A stretch of DNA of 64,000 nt from positions 558,001 through 622,000 of the forward strand of contig OZ244845.1 of assembly GCA_965220775.1 (NCBI GenBank). Reading direction: 5' to 3'. The DNA comes from G963664835 sp965220775. GTDB lineage: Bacteria; Chloroflexota; UBA6077; FW602-bin22; JBCLEL01. The position numbers were made by a program, and so were the translations under genes. Shown piece by piece: positions 16,209 through 25,619 of this stretch (position 1 is the first letter of the stretch; each line of letters starts with the position of its first letter). The notes under the pieces were generated by a model. That model ran no database searches and had not been told where the DNA came from. It saw only the letters and a program-made list of their open reading frames with translations.

Positions 16209-16997
16209 TTGCGACTTAGCGAACAACAGTTGAATCACTTCAATGCCTTCGGTTTCCTGGTTTTCAGGCAGCTATTTTCGCCGGACGAAGTCGACCTGTA
16301 CCGCCGCGAGCTTGACGCCGGATTGGACGCCCGGATCGAAGGCGGAAGGCACGACGGCACAGAGCGGTTTTGGGCGTCCTTGAATGACTCGGACACTCCG
16401 TTCATCTCGTCTCTGTCGGACGACCCGCGCTTCGCGGACGCGGCCGAACAGCTTCTGGGAAAAGACGTAATCGGGATTTGCGCCGACAGCAACTACTACG
16501 TCGGGGATACTCGTTGGCATTCGGATATCTCTCCCTCCACGTTCGAGGCGGTCAAGTTCACGATCTACCTCGAGCCACTGGACGGAAATACCGGGGCCTT
16601 GAGGGTTATTCCCGGCTCCCACAGAGAGCCATATCACAGCGAGATCCGCCGCGACATGGAGGCGGCTTACGGGGTCCGGCCCGAAGAGATTCCGGCCTAC
16701 GCTTTCGACTCAACCCCTGGCGACGTGCTGGTCTTCAACGTCGCGACCTGGCATTCTGCATTTGGCGGCAGCACGCGTCGCCGTATGAGCACGCTTCAGT
16801 TCTATGAAGACCCGCAGACGCCGGAGACGACCGAAGAGGTGCGCGAGGTTATTGGCGGAAGCGTAAAGTCCTACTTCAGCCGGTTTAACCACTCAATGTA
16901 CTCTCAATACTGGCGCTCGATCGACAATCCCCGCCATCAGCGGTGGATCCGCCGGATGGTCGAGCTAGGCGTGCTCGACGAGGCGTCCAGCCGCTAG
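16209..16997 (+). CDS. Phytanoyl-CoA dioxygenase (PhyH) family oxygenase
   Basis: This 262-residue Fe(II)/2-oxoglutarate-dependent oxygenase has the iron-binding HxD in RWHSDIS (His about 104, Asp about 106), the distal His in WHSAFGGSTRRR (about 182), and the 2OG-binding Arg just after it. GALRVIPGSHR is the standard family core. The TTG at 16209 is chosen because AAGGAG ends 8 bases upstream and it begins RLSEQQLNHFNAFGF, matching the ATG-started paralog at 40276. It is one of four PhyH-type genes in this window. Substrates of this branch are generally unknown. Confidence 0.88.
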   Translation: MRLSEQQLNHFNAFGFLVFRQLFSPDEVDLYRRELDAGLDARIEGGRHDGTERFWASLNDSDTPFISSLSDDPRFADAAEQLLGKDVIGICADSNYYVGDTRWHSDISPSTFEAVKFTIYLEPLDGNTGALRVIPGSHREPYHSEIRRDMEAAYGVRPEEIPAYAFDSTPGDVLVFNVATWHSAFGGSTRRRMSTLQFYEDPQTPETTEEVREVIGGSVKSYFSRFNHSMYSQYWRSIDNPRHQRWIRRMVELGVLDEASSR

Positions 16998-17092
16998 AGG
17001 CTGCGCGCCGGCGGCACGGTCGCTCAGGCTAGAGTTGCAAATCCGGCCGCATGGTTTCGCCAGTGATTGGCGACAGGCCGGCATCGTCGAGC

Positions 17093-17332
17093 TTATCGGT
17101 CAATGAGAAATGGTCCCGTTCGCAGGTGGTCAGTGTCGCGGCCCTCATGTTCGATCATCATGCGCTGACCATTGTCCAGGCGATAGAAGCCGGTCAACAG
17201 ATAGTATTTACCGCTGGGCAGGTCGGCCGGTACCGGCAGCAAGTAATGGTTTAGGATAGCGTCCCCGTCCCGCCATTGAGTCGGCAAGATTCGAGCGCAC
17301 GTTCGCGCCTAACCTTGTAAAGTAGGCGGGAG
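17093..17332 (-). pseudogene. Orphan C-terminal module of a glycosyltransferase (remnant)
   Basis: The minus strand reads PTQWRDGDAILNHYLLPVPADLPSGKYYLLTGFYRLDNGQRM before a TAA. This is the same beta-sandwich module that ends the large glycosyltransferase-type proteins at 46661, 49042, 57306 and 60813. Going upstream, the frame meets a stop after about 13 further residues, and no membrane domain precedes it. It is therefore a leftover of a larger gene, not an independent one. Confidence 0.65.
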
Positions 17333-17425
17333 TCTGCCCGATATAATCAGTCAAGAGCCAGCGAAGCGAGTGTAGAGTCCGCTTTCGAGGTCGCCCGAAA
17401 AAGATGTTGGGCGTGAGGAGGTAAG

Positions 17426-19258
17426 GTGTCGAGTGAGTCATTCTCCCGGAGGTCAACGTTGACACGGCGCGGCTCTTCAGCGTTGGGCGTTGGACTTATA
17501 TTCCTGATCCTAACAGCGTGTCAACCTCAGATTATCGAGGTGGAGAGGCCTGTGACCAGAGTGGTCGAGAAGGTGGTCGAACGGGTCGTTACCCGAATTG
17601 TGGTTGAAACGATCGACGCGGTCGAGGAACAGACTCCTGACGTGACTCCGTCGGACTCGGCAACTCCGGTATCGACTAGTCGCAACCTCGCGCCCTCTGG
17701 ATCTGCCTTCGTTTCAAGCGGCGAGGATTCGGCTCGACAGGCCATCGACGACGATATCGAATCAGCGTGGAACTCTCAGCTCTTTCCAATTCAGTGGTTC
17801 ATGGTCACTCTTGACGACCTCTACCTTGTTGATAGGGTGGAGATGGTCATCACGCAGTCTCCGGCCGGACAAACCATGCATGAAATCTGGCTAGGCGATG
17901 CGTCCGGTGTTCGGACACTTTACAAGCAGCTGATCGATGTCCACACAGAAGATGGCCAAACCCTGGAAGTTGCTATCGAACCACCGAGAGTCATAAACGA
18001 AGTGCTCATCCGGACAACGAACAGTCCTAGCCACGTCGCCTGGCGAGAAGTGAGAGTATTTGGCCAATTACCTATTTCATCGGAGGTGGCAGGAGCTGCT
18101 CCTGATGCAATCAGTAGGCAATGGATTAATTGGCCGGAAATCAAAATGACCGCTAGTTTAGCGCTTCCGGTGCAGGTTACCAATGCCGGTGACAGCAGTG
18201 GGCGGATATTCGTGGTCGAGCAGGAAGGACGCATTATGATAATCAAGAACGGCGTGATCCTGAAGACGCCGTTCCTGGATATCTCGGACCGTGTAGGTTG
18301 TTGTGGAGAACGGGGTCTTCTCAACGTAGCCTTCCCGCCGGCCTATGCCACCAAGCAACACTTCTACGTGAACTACACGAATACTGCTGGTAATACAATT
18401 GTCGCCCGGTACCGTGTTACGGACGATGTCGACCTGGCCGATCCCGAAAGCGAAGAGATTGTGCTGACAATCGAACAGCCGGATCAAATCCACAACGGCG
18501 GCCAAATGGCCTTCGGGCCTAATGATGGGTACCTGTACATCGGCACCGGTGACGGCGGTCCACTCCGCGATCCCGACAACCGCGGGCAAGACCCCAACAC
18601 ATTGTTGGGCAAGATTCTGCGGATCGACGTTGAGTCGGACGCCACCCCTTACAGCATCCCAGCAAGCAATCCCTATGCACAGAACTCCGGCTACCGGGGC
18701 GAGATCTGGGCCCTCGGTCTCCGCAACCCGTGGGGGTTCACCTTCGACCGGCAGAATGGCGATCTCTATATCGCTGATGTGGGTGAGGGTGGACGCGAGG
18801 AGATCAATTATCAACCCGCATCCAGCACTGGCGGCGAAAACTACGGCTGGAGCATTATGGAAGGCACTCGGTGTTTGAGGTCTACAACCTGTGACCAGGT
18901 CGGCTTGACCCAACCAGTGGCCGAATACGACCACTCGAAAGGGTGCGCCATCATAGGCGGTCCTATCTATCGTGGGTTTAGCTATGTCCGCATGCAAGGC
19001 ATATACTTTTACGCGGATTTCTGTAGCGGACGGATTTGGGGATTGAGGCGTGACGGCGGTGTCTGGGAAAACGTCCTGCTAGTGGATGTTCCCTTCCTAA
19101 TCAGTAGCATTGGCGAAGACGAGAGTGGCAACATATACGTCACGGACTACAATCGCGGCTCTATTTGGATGATAACGGACCAATCTGTTGTTGTTCCGGA
19201 CGCTTCCGGCGGCACGCCGACCCCGAAGCCCAAGGATGCCGCGAGCGATCAGCCCTGA
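17426..19258 (+). CDS. Secreted glucose/sorbosone dehydrogenase-like lipoprotein (copy 1)
   Basis: The 610-residue protein has a signal peptide with lipobox LTAC (Cys32). A Val/Glu/Arg-rich stalk follows (VERPVTRVVEKVVERVV). A beta-sandwich of the discoidin/F5-8C kind spans about 85-215 (ARQAIDDDIESAWNS through WREVRVFGQ). The C-terminal six-bladed propeller of the glucose/sorbosone dehydrogenase family covers about 235-590 (IFVVEQEGRI, HNGGQMAFGPNDGYLYIGTGDGG, LGLRNPWGFTFD, GENYGWSIMEG). Relatives use PQQ to oxidise sugars at the cell surface. It is the first half of a duplicated two-gene segment. The start is GTG. Confidence 0.88.
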   Translation: MSSESFSRRSTLTRRGSSALGVGLIFLILTACQPQIIEVERPVTRVVEKVVERVVTRIVVETIDAVEEQTPDVTPSDSATPVSTSRNLAPSGSAFVSSGEDSARQAIDDDIESAWNSQLFPIQWFMVTLDDLYLVDRVEMVITQSPAGQTMHEIWLGDASGVRTLYKQLIDVHTEDGQTLEVAIEPPRVINEVLIRTTNSPSHVAWREVRVFGQLPISSEVAGAAPDAISRQWINWPEIKMTASLALPVQVTNAGDSSGRIFVVEQEGRIMIIKNGVILKTPFLDISDRVGCCGERGLLNVAFPPAYATKQHFYVNYTNTAGNTIVARYRVTDDVDLADPESEEIVLTIEQPDQIHNGGQMAFGPNDGYLYIGTGDGGPLRDPDNRGQDPNTLLGKILRIDVESDATPYSIPASNPYAQNSGYRGEIWALGLRNPWGFTFDRQNGDLYIADVGEGGREEINYQPASSTGGENYGWSIMEGTRCLRSTTCDQVGLTQPVAEYDHSKGCAIIGGPIYRGFSYVRMQGIYFYADFCSGRIWGLRRDGGVWENVLLVDVPFLISSIGEDESGNIYVTDYNRGSIWMITDQSVVVPDASGGTPTPKPKDAASDQP

Positions 19259-19376
19259 TTCGTGAGCGTGAAGGGGTTGACGTTGACTTGCCTTCGGTTC
19301 CCGGAGCGATAGAAGCGCGCCCTCAGTCGAAGAAGCCGCTCCGTTGGCAAAGGCCGGCCAGACTAACCGCAAAACG

Positions 19377-19640
19377 ATGAAAGATATTCTGCGCGCACTT
19401 GAAAGATGCCGTCCCCGGACGGGGATGCGTCGGGGTCTCTTGGCCGTAGACGCACTGACCGCCGGCATCTTTTGGCAAGTCTTGCTGCAAGGCTATCACC
19501 TACCCAGCGGCGAGGGCGATATGGCAGTGTTCATCAATGTTCGCAATAGCTTTTCCTGCCGACCGGATTCCCGTCGGTTCGTCACCGCTCTGGCTGCCGC
19601 ATCTATACGCTGGCGAGCCCTGTCTTGCACGAAGAGATCA
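19377..19640 (+). pseudogene. Truncated YfhO-like gene (copy 1 of the duplication)
   Basis: The frame from ATG 19377 closely follows the start of the intact gene at 22051: KDILRALERCRPRTGMR, then GIFWQVLLQGYHLPSGEGDMAVFI. After about 60 residues the frame is lost. The DNA still matches up to about 19635 (CTCTGGCTGCCGCATCTATA is shared with the intact copy), but nothing of the remaining 700 codons exists. It is the debris of the second gene in the duplicated pair. Confidence 0.8.
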
Positions 19641-19915
19641 CTGCCCAAGGATTCAAGGCGAACCGGAGATAGCCGGCCAAAGCCACAACGGACGCAGGCA
19701 GTGCGACATTGAGGAGCGTGGCTGCTGGACAGAGTCTAGCAACCCATCTGTTGCGTTGGGGTAGTGCTTTGTGGAAGCATTAGGCGCGTCCTTGGGTCGA
19801 AATACCTGAATGCGGAGGAGCGGCCAGGGGCCTGCGCGACTAAGAGAGACGTGACCAGCGAAGCAACCGCATATATGGGATTACCCACAAAGGCGCAGAA
19901 CGGGGAAAATGCCAG

Positions 19916-21925
19916 GTGTCGAACGTAATACCGCCCCTTGGAAAAGTGTCGCGCGGGTTTTCTGCCTCAGTCGCGGGCCTTGCACTACTGGCTCTAGTCG
20001 CGTGTCAGCAGGTTGTCGAAGTGGAGAGACCTGTTACTCGTGTTGTCACGCAAGTAGTGGAGAAGCCGGTCGAGAAGGTGATTACGCGAGTAGTCGAGAA
20101 GCCGGTCGAGAGGGTGGTCACGCGAGTGGTGGAGAAGCCGGTCGAGAGGGTGGTCACGCGTGTGGTGGAGAAGCCGGTCGAGAAGATAGTCACGCGTGTG
20201 GTGGAAAAACCTGTGGAACGGGTGGTTACGCGTTTGGTGGAGAGGCCGGTAGAGAAGGCCGTTACCCTGACTGCGGTTGAGAGCACCAACACCGTCGAGG
20301 CGCGGGCAGCGGACGCCACCCCGACAGGCGCGGCAACTCCGGTATCGACTCGACGCAACGTTGCGCCCTTAGCCTCTGCCATGGCCGAAAATGGACAGGA
20401 ATCGGCTCAACAGGCCATAGACGACGACCTGGAATCGCTCTGGAACTCTCATCTCTTTCCGATTCAATCGATAGTGGTCAAGCTCGATGAACCGTACTTG
20501 GTTGATACGGTTGAAATGGTCGTCGCGCAGACTCCGCCCGGCCAAACCACTCACGAGGTTTGGCTGGGCGATGCGTCCGGCGCACGGACACTTTACAAAC
20601 GGCTAATAAACGTCCAAACGGAGGACATGCAAACCCTGACAGTGGGCATAGAACCGCCGAGAGTCCTAAACGAAGTGATGATCCGTACTGTCCGCAGTCC
20701 TAGCCACGTGGCGTGGCGCGAGGTTAGAGTGTTTGGTCAGTCGCCTCCTCAGATGGAGACCTCGGCACCTACCCCGGCGTCAATAAATAGACAATGGCTT
20801 GATTGGCCGCAAATCAAAATTACAGCGGGGTTGTCGCTTCCGATTCTGATTACACACGCCGGCGACGGCAGCGGGCGGATATTCGTAGTCGAGCAACAGG
20901 GACGCATAAGGATAGTCAAGAACGGCGTGATCGTGAATAGACCCTTCTTGGATGTCTCGCATCGTGTGAGCTGTTGCTGGGAGCGGGGCTTCCTGAGTGT
21001 GGCCTTCCCGCCGGATTATGCGACCAAGCAACATTTTTATGTGAACTACACGGACACCGCTGGTAACACTGTGGTTGCCCGCTACAGAGTCACGGACGAC
21101 GCCGACTTGGCCGATCCCAATAGTGAAGAGATTCTGCTGGCCATCGAGCAGCCGGCTCCTATACACAACGGCGGTCATATGGCCTTCGGTCCGAATGATG
21201 GATACTTGTATATAGGTACCGGTGACGGCGGTCTAGTCGCCGATGCGGAAAACCGGGGGCAAGATCCCGGTTCATTGTTGGGCAAGATTCTGCGAATCGA
21301 CGTTGAGTCGGGAGTTACGCCTTATGCTATTCCACCAAGCAACCCTTACGCCGAAGCCGAAGGATATCGAGCCGAGATCTGGGCCCTCGGGCTACGCAAC
21401 CCGTGGGGGTTCACCTTCGATGGCCAGACCGGCGACCTATATATCGCGGACGTCGGTGAAGGCGCACGTGAAGAGATCAACTTCCAACCCGCATCGAGCG
21501 CCGGCGGCGAGAACTACGGCTGGAGCATTATGGAAGGCACCGACTGCTTCAAGTCTAACCCTTGTAGCTCGGAAGGCTTGAGCCACCCCGTAGCCGAATA
21601 TGACCACTCGCAGGGGTGTGCCATCGTAGGCGGTCCCATCTATCGTGGAGTTAGCTACGTCCGCATGCAAGGCATATACTTCTACGCCGATTTCTGTAGC
21701 GGTCGGATCTGGGGACTGAGGCGCAGCGGTGATATCTGGGAAAACGTCCTTCTAATGGATGTTCCCTTCCTGATCAGTGGCATCGGCGAAGACGAGAGCG
21801 GCAACATATACGTCACGGACTACAATCGTGGCTCCATTTGGATGATCACTGACCCATCTGCTGTTGATCCACAAGCGTCTGAGGACACTCCGGCCCCCGA
21901 GCCCGAGGATGCCGACGGCGGCTAG
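19916..21925 (+). CDS. Secreted glucose/sorbosone dehydrogenase-like lipoprotein (copy 2, repeat-expanded stalk)
   Basis: This 669-residue paralog of the gene at 17426 has the same order: lipobox LVAC (Cys30), stalk, discoidin-like domain, and sorbosone-dehydrogenase propeller (IFVVEQQGRIRIVKNG, HNGGHMAFGPNDG, GENYGWSIMEG). The difference is the stalk, which here holds six tandem copies of a 12-residue unit, consensus VVEKPVERVVTR, against roughly one degenerate copy in the first gene. It should hold the propeller further from the membrane. The GTG start context (AGGTGTCG) is also shared with copy 1. It is followed by the intact YfhO gene. Confidence 0.88.
   Translation: MSNVIPPLGKVSRGFSASVAGLALLALVACQQVVEVERPVTRVVTQVVEKPVEKVITRVVEKPVERVVTRVVEKPVERVVTRVVEKPVEKIVTRVVEKPVERVVTRLVERPVEKAVTLTAVESTNTVEARAADATPTGAATPVSTRRNVAPLASAMAENGQESAQQAIDDDLESLWNSHLFPIQSIVVKLDEPYLVDTVEMVVAQTPPGQTTHEVWLGDASGARTLYKRLINVQTEDMQTLTVGIEPPRVLNEVMIRTVRSPSHVAWREVRVFGQSPPQMETSAPTPASINRQWLDWPQIKITAGLSLPILITHAGDGSGRIFVVEQQGRIRIVKNGVIVNRPFLDVSHRVSCCWERGFLSVAFPPDYATKQHFYVNYTDTAGNTVVARYRVTDDADLADPNSEEILLAIEQPAPIHNGGHMAFGPNDGYLYIGTGDGGLVADAENRGQDPGSLLGKILRIDVESGVTPYAIPPSNPYAEAEGYRAEIWALGLRNPWGFTFDGQTGDLYIADVGEGAREEINFQPASSAGGENYGWSIMEGTDCFKSNPCSSEGLSHPVAEYDHSQGCAIVGGPIYRGVSYVRMQGIYFYADFCSGRIWGLRRSGDIWENVLLMDVPFLISGIGEDESGNIYVTDYNRGSIWMITDPSAVDPQASEDTPAPEPEDADGG
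20054..20269 (+). repeat. Six tandem 36-nt in-frame repeats
   Basis: Six units of 36 bases lie inside the dehydrogenase gene. Each starts GTxGTGGAGAAGCCGGT or a close variant and encodes a 12-residue Val-Glu-Lys-Pro unit. The periodicity is exact: equivalent bases recur at 20054 and 20234, which is 5 x 36. Confidence 0.9.
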
Positions 21926-22050
21926 CTCTGAGTTTATGAATAGGAAGAGGCTGTTATACATTTGCCTTCGTTTCTCAGACCGACCGGACAGCGGCTTCGG
22001 TTGATAAGACTGCTCCGTTGTCGAGGGCCATCTCGACCAATCGGACGACG

Positions 22051-24396
22051 ATGAAGAATATTCGGCGCGCACTCGAAACGCACCGTCCCCGGCCAGGGAT
22101 TCGTGCGGACCTCTTGGCCGTGGGAGCATTGGTCGCCCTGACCGCCGGCTTCTTTTGGCAGGTCTTGCTGCAGGGTTATCATTTACCCAACGGCGAGGGT
22201 GACATGGCCGTGTTTATCTATCCTCGCTACAGCTTCGCTGCGAGCCACATAGCCGCGGGTTCGCCGCCGCTCTGGCTGCCGCATCTATACGCCGGCCAAC
22301 CATACCTCGCCGACATTCAAAGCGGCCTATTGTACCCTCTGAACCTGCTTGCCTTCTTGCTAGTCCGCCCATTTACCTACGCTGCCTTGGAGTACTCGGC
22401 GATCCTGCATTATCTGATCGCAGGCATATCAATGTACCTTCTGGCCCGCCGGCTGGGACTGCGACCGCTGGCCGCGTTGGCCGGAGCGATCACCTGGGAG
22501 TTCTGTGGGTTCCTGGTAGCCCACTTGGGCCACTACAACATGTTGGCGGTGGCGGTCTGGATGCCGTTGGTGTTTTGGGCGCTGCATCCGGCGATGGCGC
22601 GGCGTAGCATTCGCTGGGCGCTGGTCGCCGCCGGCATATTTGCGGTGTCCACTTTCGCCGGCCATACCCAGATAACCCTGCTCATGCTCACCGGCTGCTT
22701 GGTTTACGGTCTGTTCGAGGCGACCTCCGGCGGTTGGGCGCGCGCGTTGCAAACCGGCGGCATTTTCGCCATTTTCTTGGTCGCGGCAGGCCTATTCGCC
22801 ATGGTGCAGCTGTGGCCGAGCTGGGAACTGACCAATCTGTCGGTTCGTTCGGACATCGGCTACCAACAGGCGGTTGAGTTCGACTTGGCGCCACACCGGC
22901 TGATCACATTCGTGATACCGCACTTCTACGGAAATGACCCGGGGAACTACTGGGGGCCGCCGAGCCTGACCGAGAACTTTGGCTACGTGGGTGTGGCCGG
23001 CCTAGCGCTGGCGTTGGTCGGACTGCTTATCTGGCGACGCGAAAAGATCGTCCGCTTCGCCGCGGTTCTCGCGGCGGCCGGCATATTGCTCAGCCTCGGT
23101 GATTGGACTCCATTCCACGGATGGTTCTATGAACTGGTCCCCGGCTACGACAAGGTCAGGGCGCCAGGCCGATTTCTCTTTCTGGTTGACTTTGGCCTGG
23201 CGATCCTGGCTGCATATGGCGTCCAGACCCTCAGCCGTCCTTTTGGCTGGCGGCTGCGGCCGGCCTTGACTCTGATATTGGCGCTCACGGCACTGACAAC
23301 GGTCGGTCTGGCCTTCATCGCGCTGCCGATCGCCTACGTCAACCTGTTCACACTGCGCACGTTGGACCCGGACGTGGCAAGCTATCTAGGAGTGGCGGCG
23401 GGCAGCGCCGCATTGGCCGGCGTTTTCGCACTGATCGTACTTGCTATCTTCCTGGCCTACCGTTTGCGGCTTTCCGCACCTCGCACTCTGGCCGGCGCGA
23501 TAACGATCCTGTTGGCGATCGATCTACTCGTAGCCGGAGCCGGCTTCAACCCATCACCCGATGATCCAAGTTACAGGACCCAGTACCCGCCGGCGCTGGA
23601 GTTTCTTAAGGTTCAGCCGGGGCTCTTTCGCATAGACACCGTGACAGGTATCGACGACGTCTGGAAGCCGGACAGTGCGGCGCTGCATGGGCTCGACAGC
23701 ATCTGGGGAGTGTTCAATCCTTTTACGATCGACGACTATTACTGGTACTGGAAAACCCACATTCCAAACAGGTCGTCCCACCTGTACGACATGCTGAACG
23801 TCAGGTACCTGCTCGCTCCTCCCGACGTTGACTTGGACCGGGACAAATTTGTGCGAGTCTTCGATCAGGATTCGACAATTCACGTGTTCGAAAACAACCG
23901 GGCGATGCCACGAGCCTGGTTGGTTGGCGAGGAGATCGTTGTCGACTCGCGTGACGGCGTTCTCGCTGCGATAAAGACGGAGGGATTCGATCCCCGTCGG
24001 CAGGTAGTGCTCGAAAGGCCATCGGGCCTGGCTTTGGCCGGCCCCGGTTCCGGCCAAACGGTAACGATCAGCAACCACTCGCCGAACAGGATCAGCCTGG
24101 TTAGTGAGTCGGACCGGCCGAGCGTTCTGGTTCTCAGTGAGGTGTACTATCCCGGTTGGCAAGCCATAGTTGATGGACAGCCCAGCCCAATACTGCGCGC
24201 GAATTGGGCCTTCCGGGCCGTGGCGCTCGAAGCGGGCCGGCACGAAATCGACCTCAGATTTCGGCCGACTTCGCTTTTGGCCGGCGCTGCGATATCGGGC
24301 ATCGCTTGGATGCTTGCCTTCGCATTTCTCATCGCCGGCCCGGCAATCGCTTTACGCCGGGCTAAACTTGATCGTTCCAAGATAGAGGCGAGGTGA
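22051..24396 (+). CDS. YfhO-family polytopic membrane protein (putative glycosyltransferase)
   Basis: The protein has about 781 residues with many hydrophobic spans from residue 20 to about 490, followed by a soluble extracytoplasmic part. Family features are the first-loop GDMAVFIYPRYSFAASHIAAGSPPLWLPHLYAGQPYLADIQ (acidic residue then Pro/Leu-rich loop) and the C-terminal SEVYYPGWQAIVDGQPSPILRANWAFRAV, found in YfhO proteins. Family members are GT-C-type enzymes thought to decorate cell-surface polymers using lipid-linked sugars. The start is placed at the ATG at 22051, matching the truncated copy. It ends the duplicated segment. Confidence 0.85.
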   Translation: MKNIRRALETHRPRPGIRADLLAVGALVALTAGFFWQVLLQGYHLPNGEGDMAVFIYPRYSFAASHIAAGSPPLWLPHLYAGQPYLADIQSGLLYPLNLLAFLLVRPFTYAALEYSAILHYLIAGISMYLLARRLGLRPLAALAGAITWEFCGFLVAHLGHYNMLAVAVWMPLVFWALHPAMARRSIRWALVAAGIFAVSTFAGHTQITLLMLTGCLVYGLFEATSGGWARALQTGGIFAIFLVAAGLFAMVQLWPSWELTNLSVRSDIGYQQAVEFDLAPHRLITFVIPHFYGNDPGNYWGPPSLTENFGYVGVAGLALALVGLLIWRREKIVRFAAVLAAAGILLSLGDWTPFHGWFYELVPGYDKVRAPGRFLFLVDFGLAILAAYGVQTLSRPFGWRLRPALTLILALTALTTVGLAFIALPIAYVNLFTLRTLDPDVASYLGVAAGSAALAGVFALIVLAIFLAYRLRLSAPRTLAGAITILLAIDLLVAGAGFNPSPDDPSYRTQYPPALEFLKVQPGLFRIDTVTGIDDVWKPDSAALHGLDSIWGVFNPFTIDDYYWYWKTHIPNRSSHLYDMLNVRYLLAPPDVDLDRDKFVRVFDQDSTIHVFENNRAMPRAWLVGEEIVVDSRDGVLAAIKTEGFDPRRQVVLERPSGLALAGPGSGQTVTISNHSPNRISLVSESDRPSVLVLSEVYYPGWQAIVDGQPSPILRANWAFRAVALEAGRHEIDLRFRPTSLLAGAAISGIAWMLAFAFLIAGPAIALRRAKLDRSKIEAR

Positions 24397-24513
24397 CTCT
24401 GTAGGGCCTTGCCTGAGGGGGCGGCCCGCGCCCTCTTGAGCGCCACGCGAACAGCGCTCAGGATAATGTACTGCCAGGCCTGCCGGCGGCGGTGCCTTGG
24501 CGATTCGTATCGC

Positions 24514-25263
24514 TCAGCGTCCCAACCGATCGATAAAGCTGCTCATGGCGTCCCAATACGCCTTGCCTCCGACCAGGTAGGTATCGTTATGCCCTGCATC
24601 AACGATGGTGTGGAACTCCTTGGGATCTTTGGCGGCATCGAAGAGTCGCCTGCCCGCCTGGATTGGTACCAGGTCGTCCTTGTCTCCGTGCAGCATCAGC
24701 AACGGCGCGTTCACCCCGCCTATCTTCGCCTCGGAGTCGTACCGCGCTTTCAGAAATAGATACAGGGGCAGAACCGGAAATGACAGTCGGGCCATGTACG
24801 GAATAGACGGGAAGGTAGACTCCAAGATCAGTCCGTAGGGACTGCGCAGCATCGCCAACTCGACGGCCACTCCGCCTCCCAGGGAGCTGCCGAAGTAGAT
24901 GATCCTATCGGGCAGGATGTCTTTCCTGGAGTCCAAATAGCTTAGGGCGGCTTCGGCATCCAGGTAGGTGCCCTGCTCCGACGGCTTCCCATCGCTGCGT
25001 CCGTAGCCCCGGTAATCGAAAAGGAAGACGTTCAGGCCGAGTTCGTTATGGACGAGGAGCAAATTCTCCAAGCGATGGCTGATGTTGCCACCGTTGCCAT
25101 GACACCAGAGAAGCGTCAGGTCGCTCCGGCCCGGCACGAACCAGCCGTGGAGCGAGACGCCGTCGCCGGCTACGAAGTTAACCTCCTCATAGGCGAGGCC
25201 TATCGCAGCCGGATCGGCGAATAGCTCTCGTACCGGAAAGTAGATGAAGTGCCGGTCAATCAT
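24514..25263 (-). CDS. Alpha/beta hydrolase
   Basis: This serine hydrolase has about 249 residues. LLWCHGNGGNISHR forms the oxyanion region, FDYRGYGRSDGKPSE follows, and the nucleophile sits in YFGSSLGGGVA. The acid Asp lies in HGDKDDLVP and the catalytic His in DAGHNDTY. The order and length match the bacterial FrsA/YqiA-like hydrolases related to human ABHD13/ABHD17. No signal peptide is seen. The start is placed at MIDRHFIYFP (25263), the family-typical beginning; the frame is open 12 codons further. Substrate unknown. Confidence 0.88.
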   Translation of the reverse strand: MIDRHFIYFPVRELFADPAAIGLAYEEVNFVAGDGVSLHGWFVPGRSDLTLLWCHGNGGNISHRLENLLLVHNELGLNVFLFDYRGYGRSDGKPSEQGTYLDAEAALSYLDSRKDILPDRIIYFGSSLGGGVAVELAMLRSPYGLILESTFPSIPYMARLSFPVLPLYLFLKARYDSEAKIGGVNAPLLMLHGDKDDLVPIQAGRRLFDAAKDPKEFHTIVDAGHNDTYLVGGKAYWDAMSSFIDRLGR

Positions 25264-25619
25264 TGGTATAGGTCTTGGTTCCATTAAAGTAGGACTCACG
25301 ACTCGTCGGCTTGAACAGCGCTGTTTTTTGTACGTGCGAACGTTCCATTCTTTGCCTTCCCCCGCAAGCCCGCCTCTTATCCGCCGGCTAAGGCTGTATT
25401 ATTTATTCGGTGGGCATTGCGTGCGGTTGGACCGACGCCGACTAGTACTGAGTCGTAACCTTCAAGTAGCTCAGTTCAAATATGGGCGCGTGATCATTGT
25501 CCCAATCATAATAGCGCAGTCGGCGGCACCAACCTGCCGCGAAGCTACAAAGAAATCAAGTCAATCAAATGAAAAAGCGCCCTAGCGTTCGGGTCGCGAC
25601 AGGGCATGGAGATGTAGCT

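Noticed and set aside
18158..18997. 279-residue minus-strand frame opposite the dehydrogenase
   Set aside because: It has no recognisable motifs, while the opposite strand carries a complete conserved protein.
20054..20269. Regular 36-nt repeats as a possible CRISPR array
   Set aside because: The repeats are directly adjacent with no spacers and stay in frame inside a coding gene.
19909..20280. Gly/Glu/Arg-rich 123-residue frame overlapping the repeat region
   Set aside because: Its apparent repeats are only the 36-nt DNA repeats read in a second frame.
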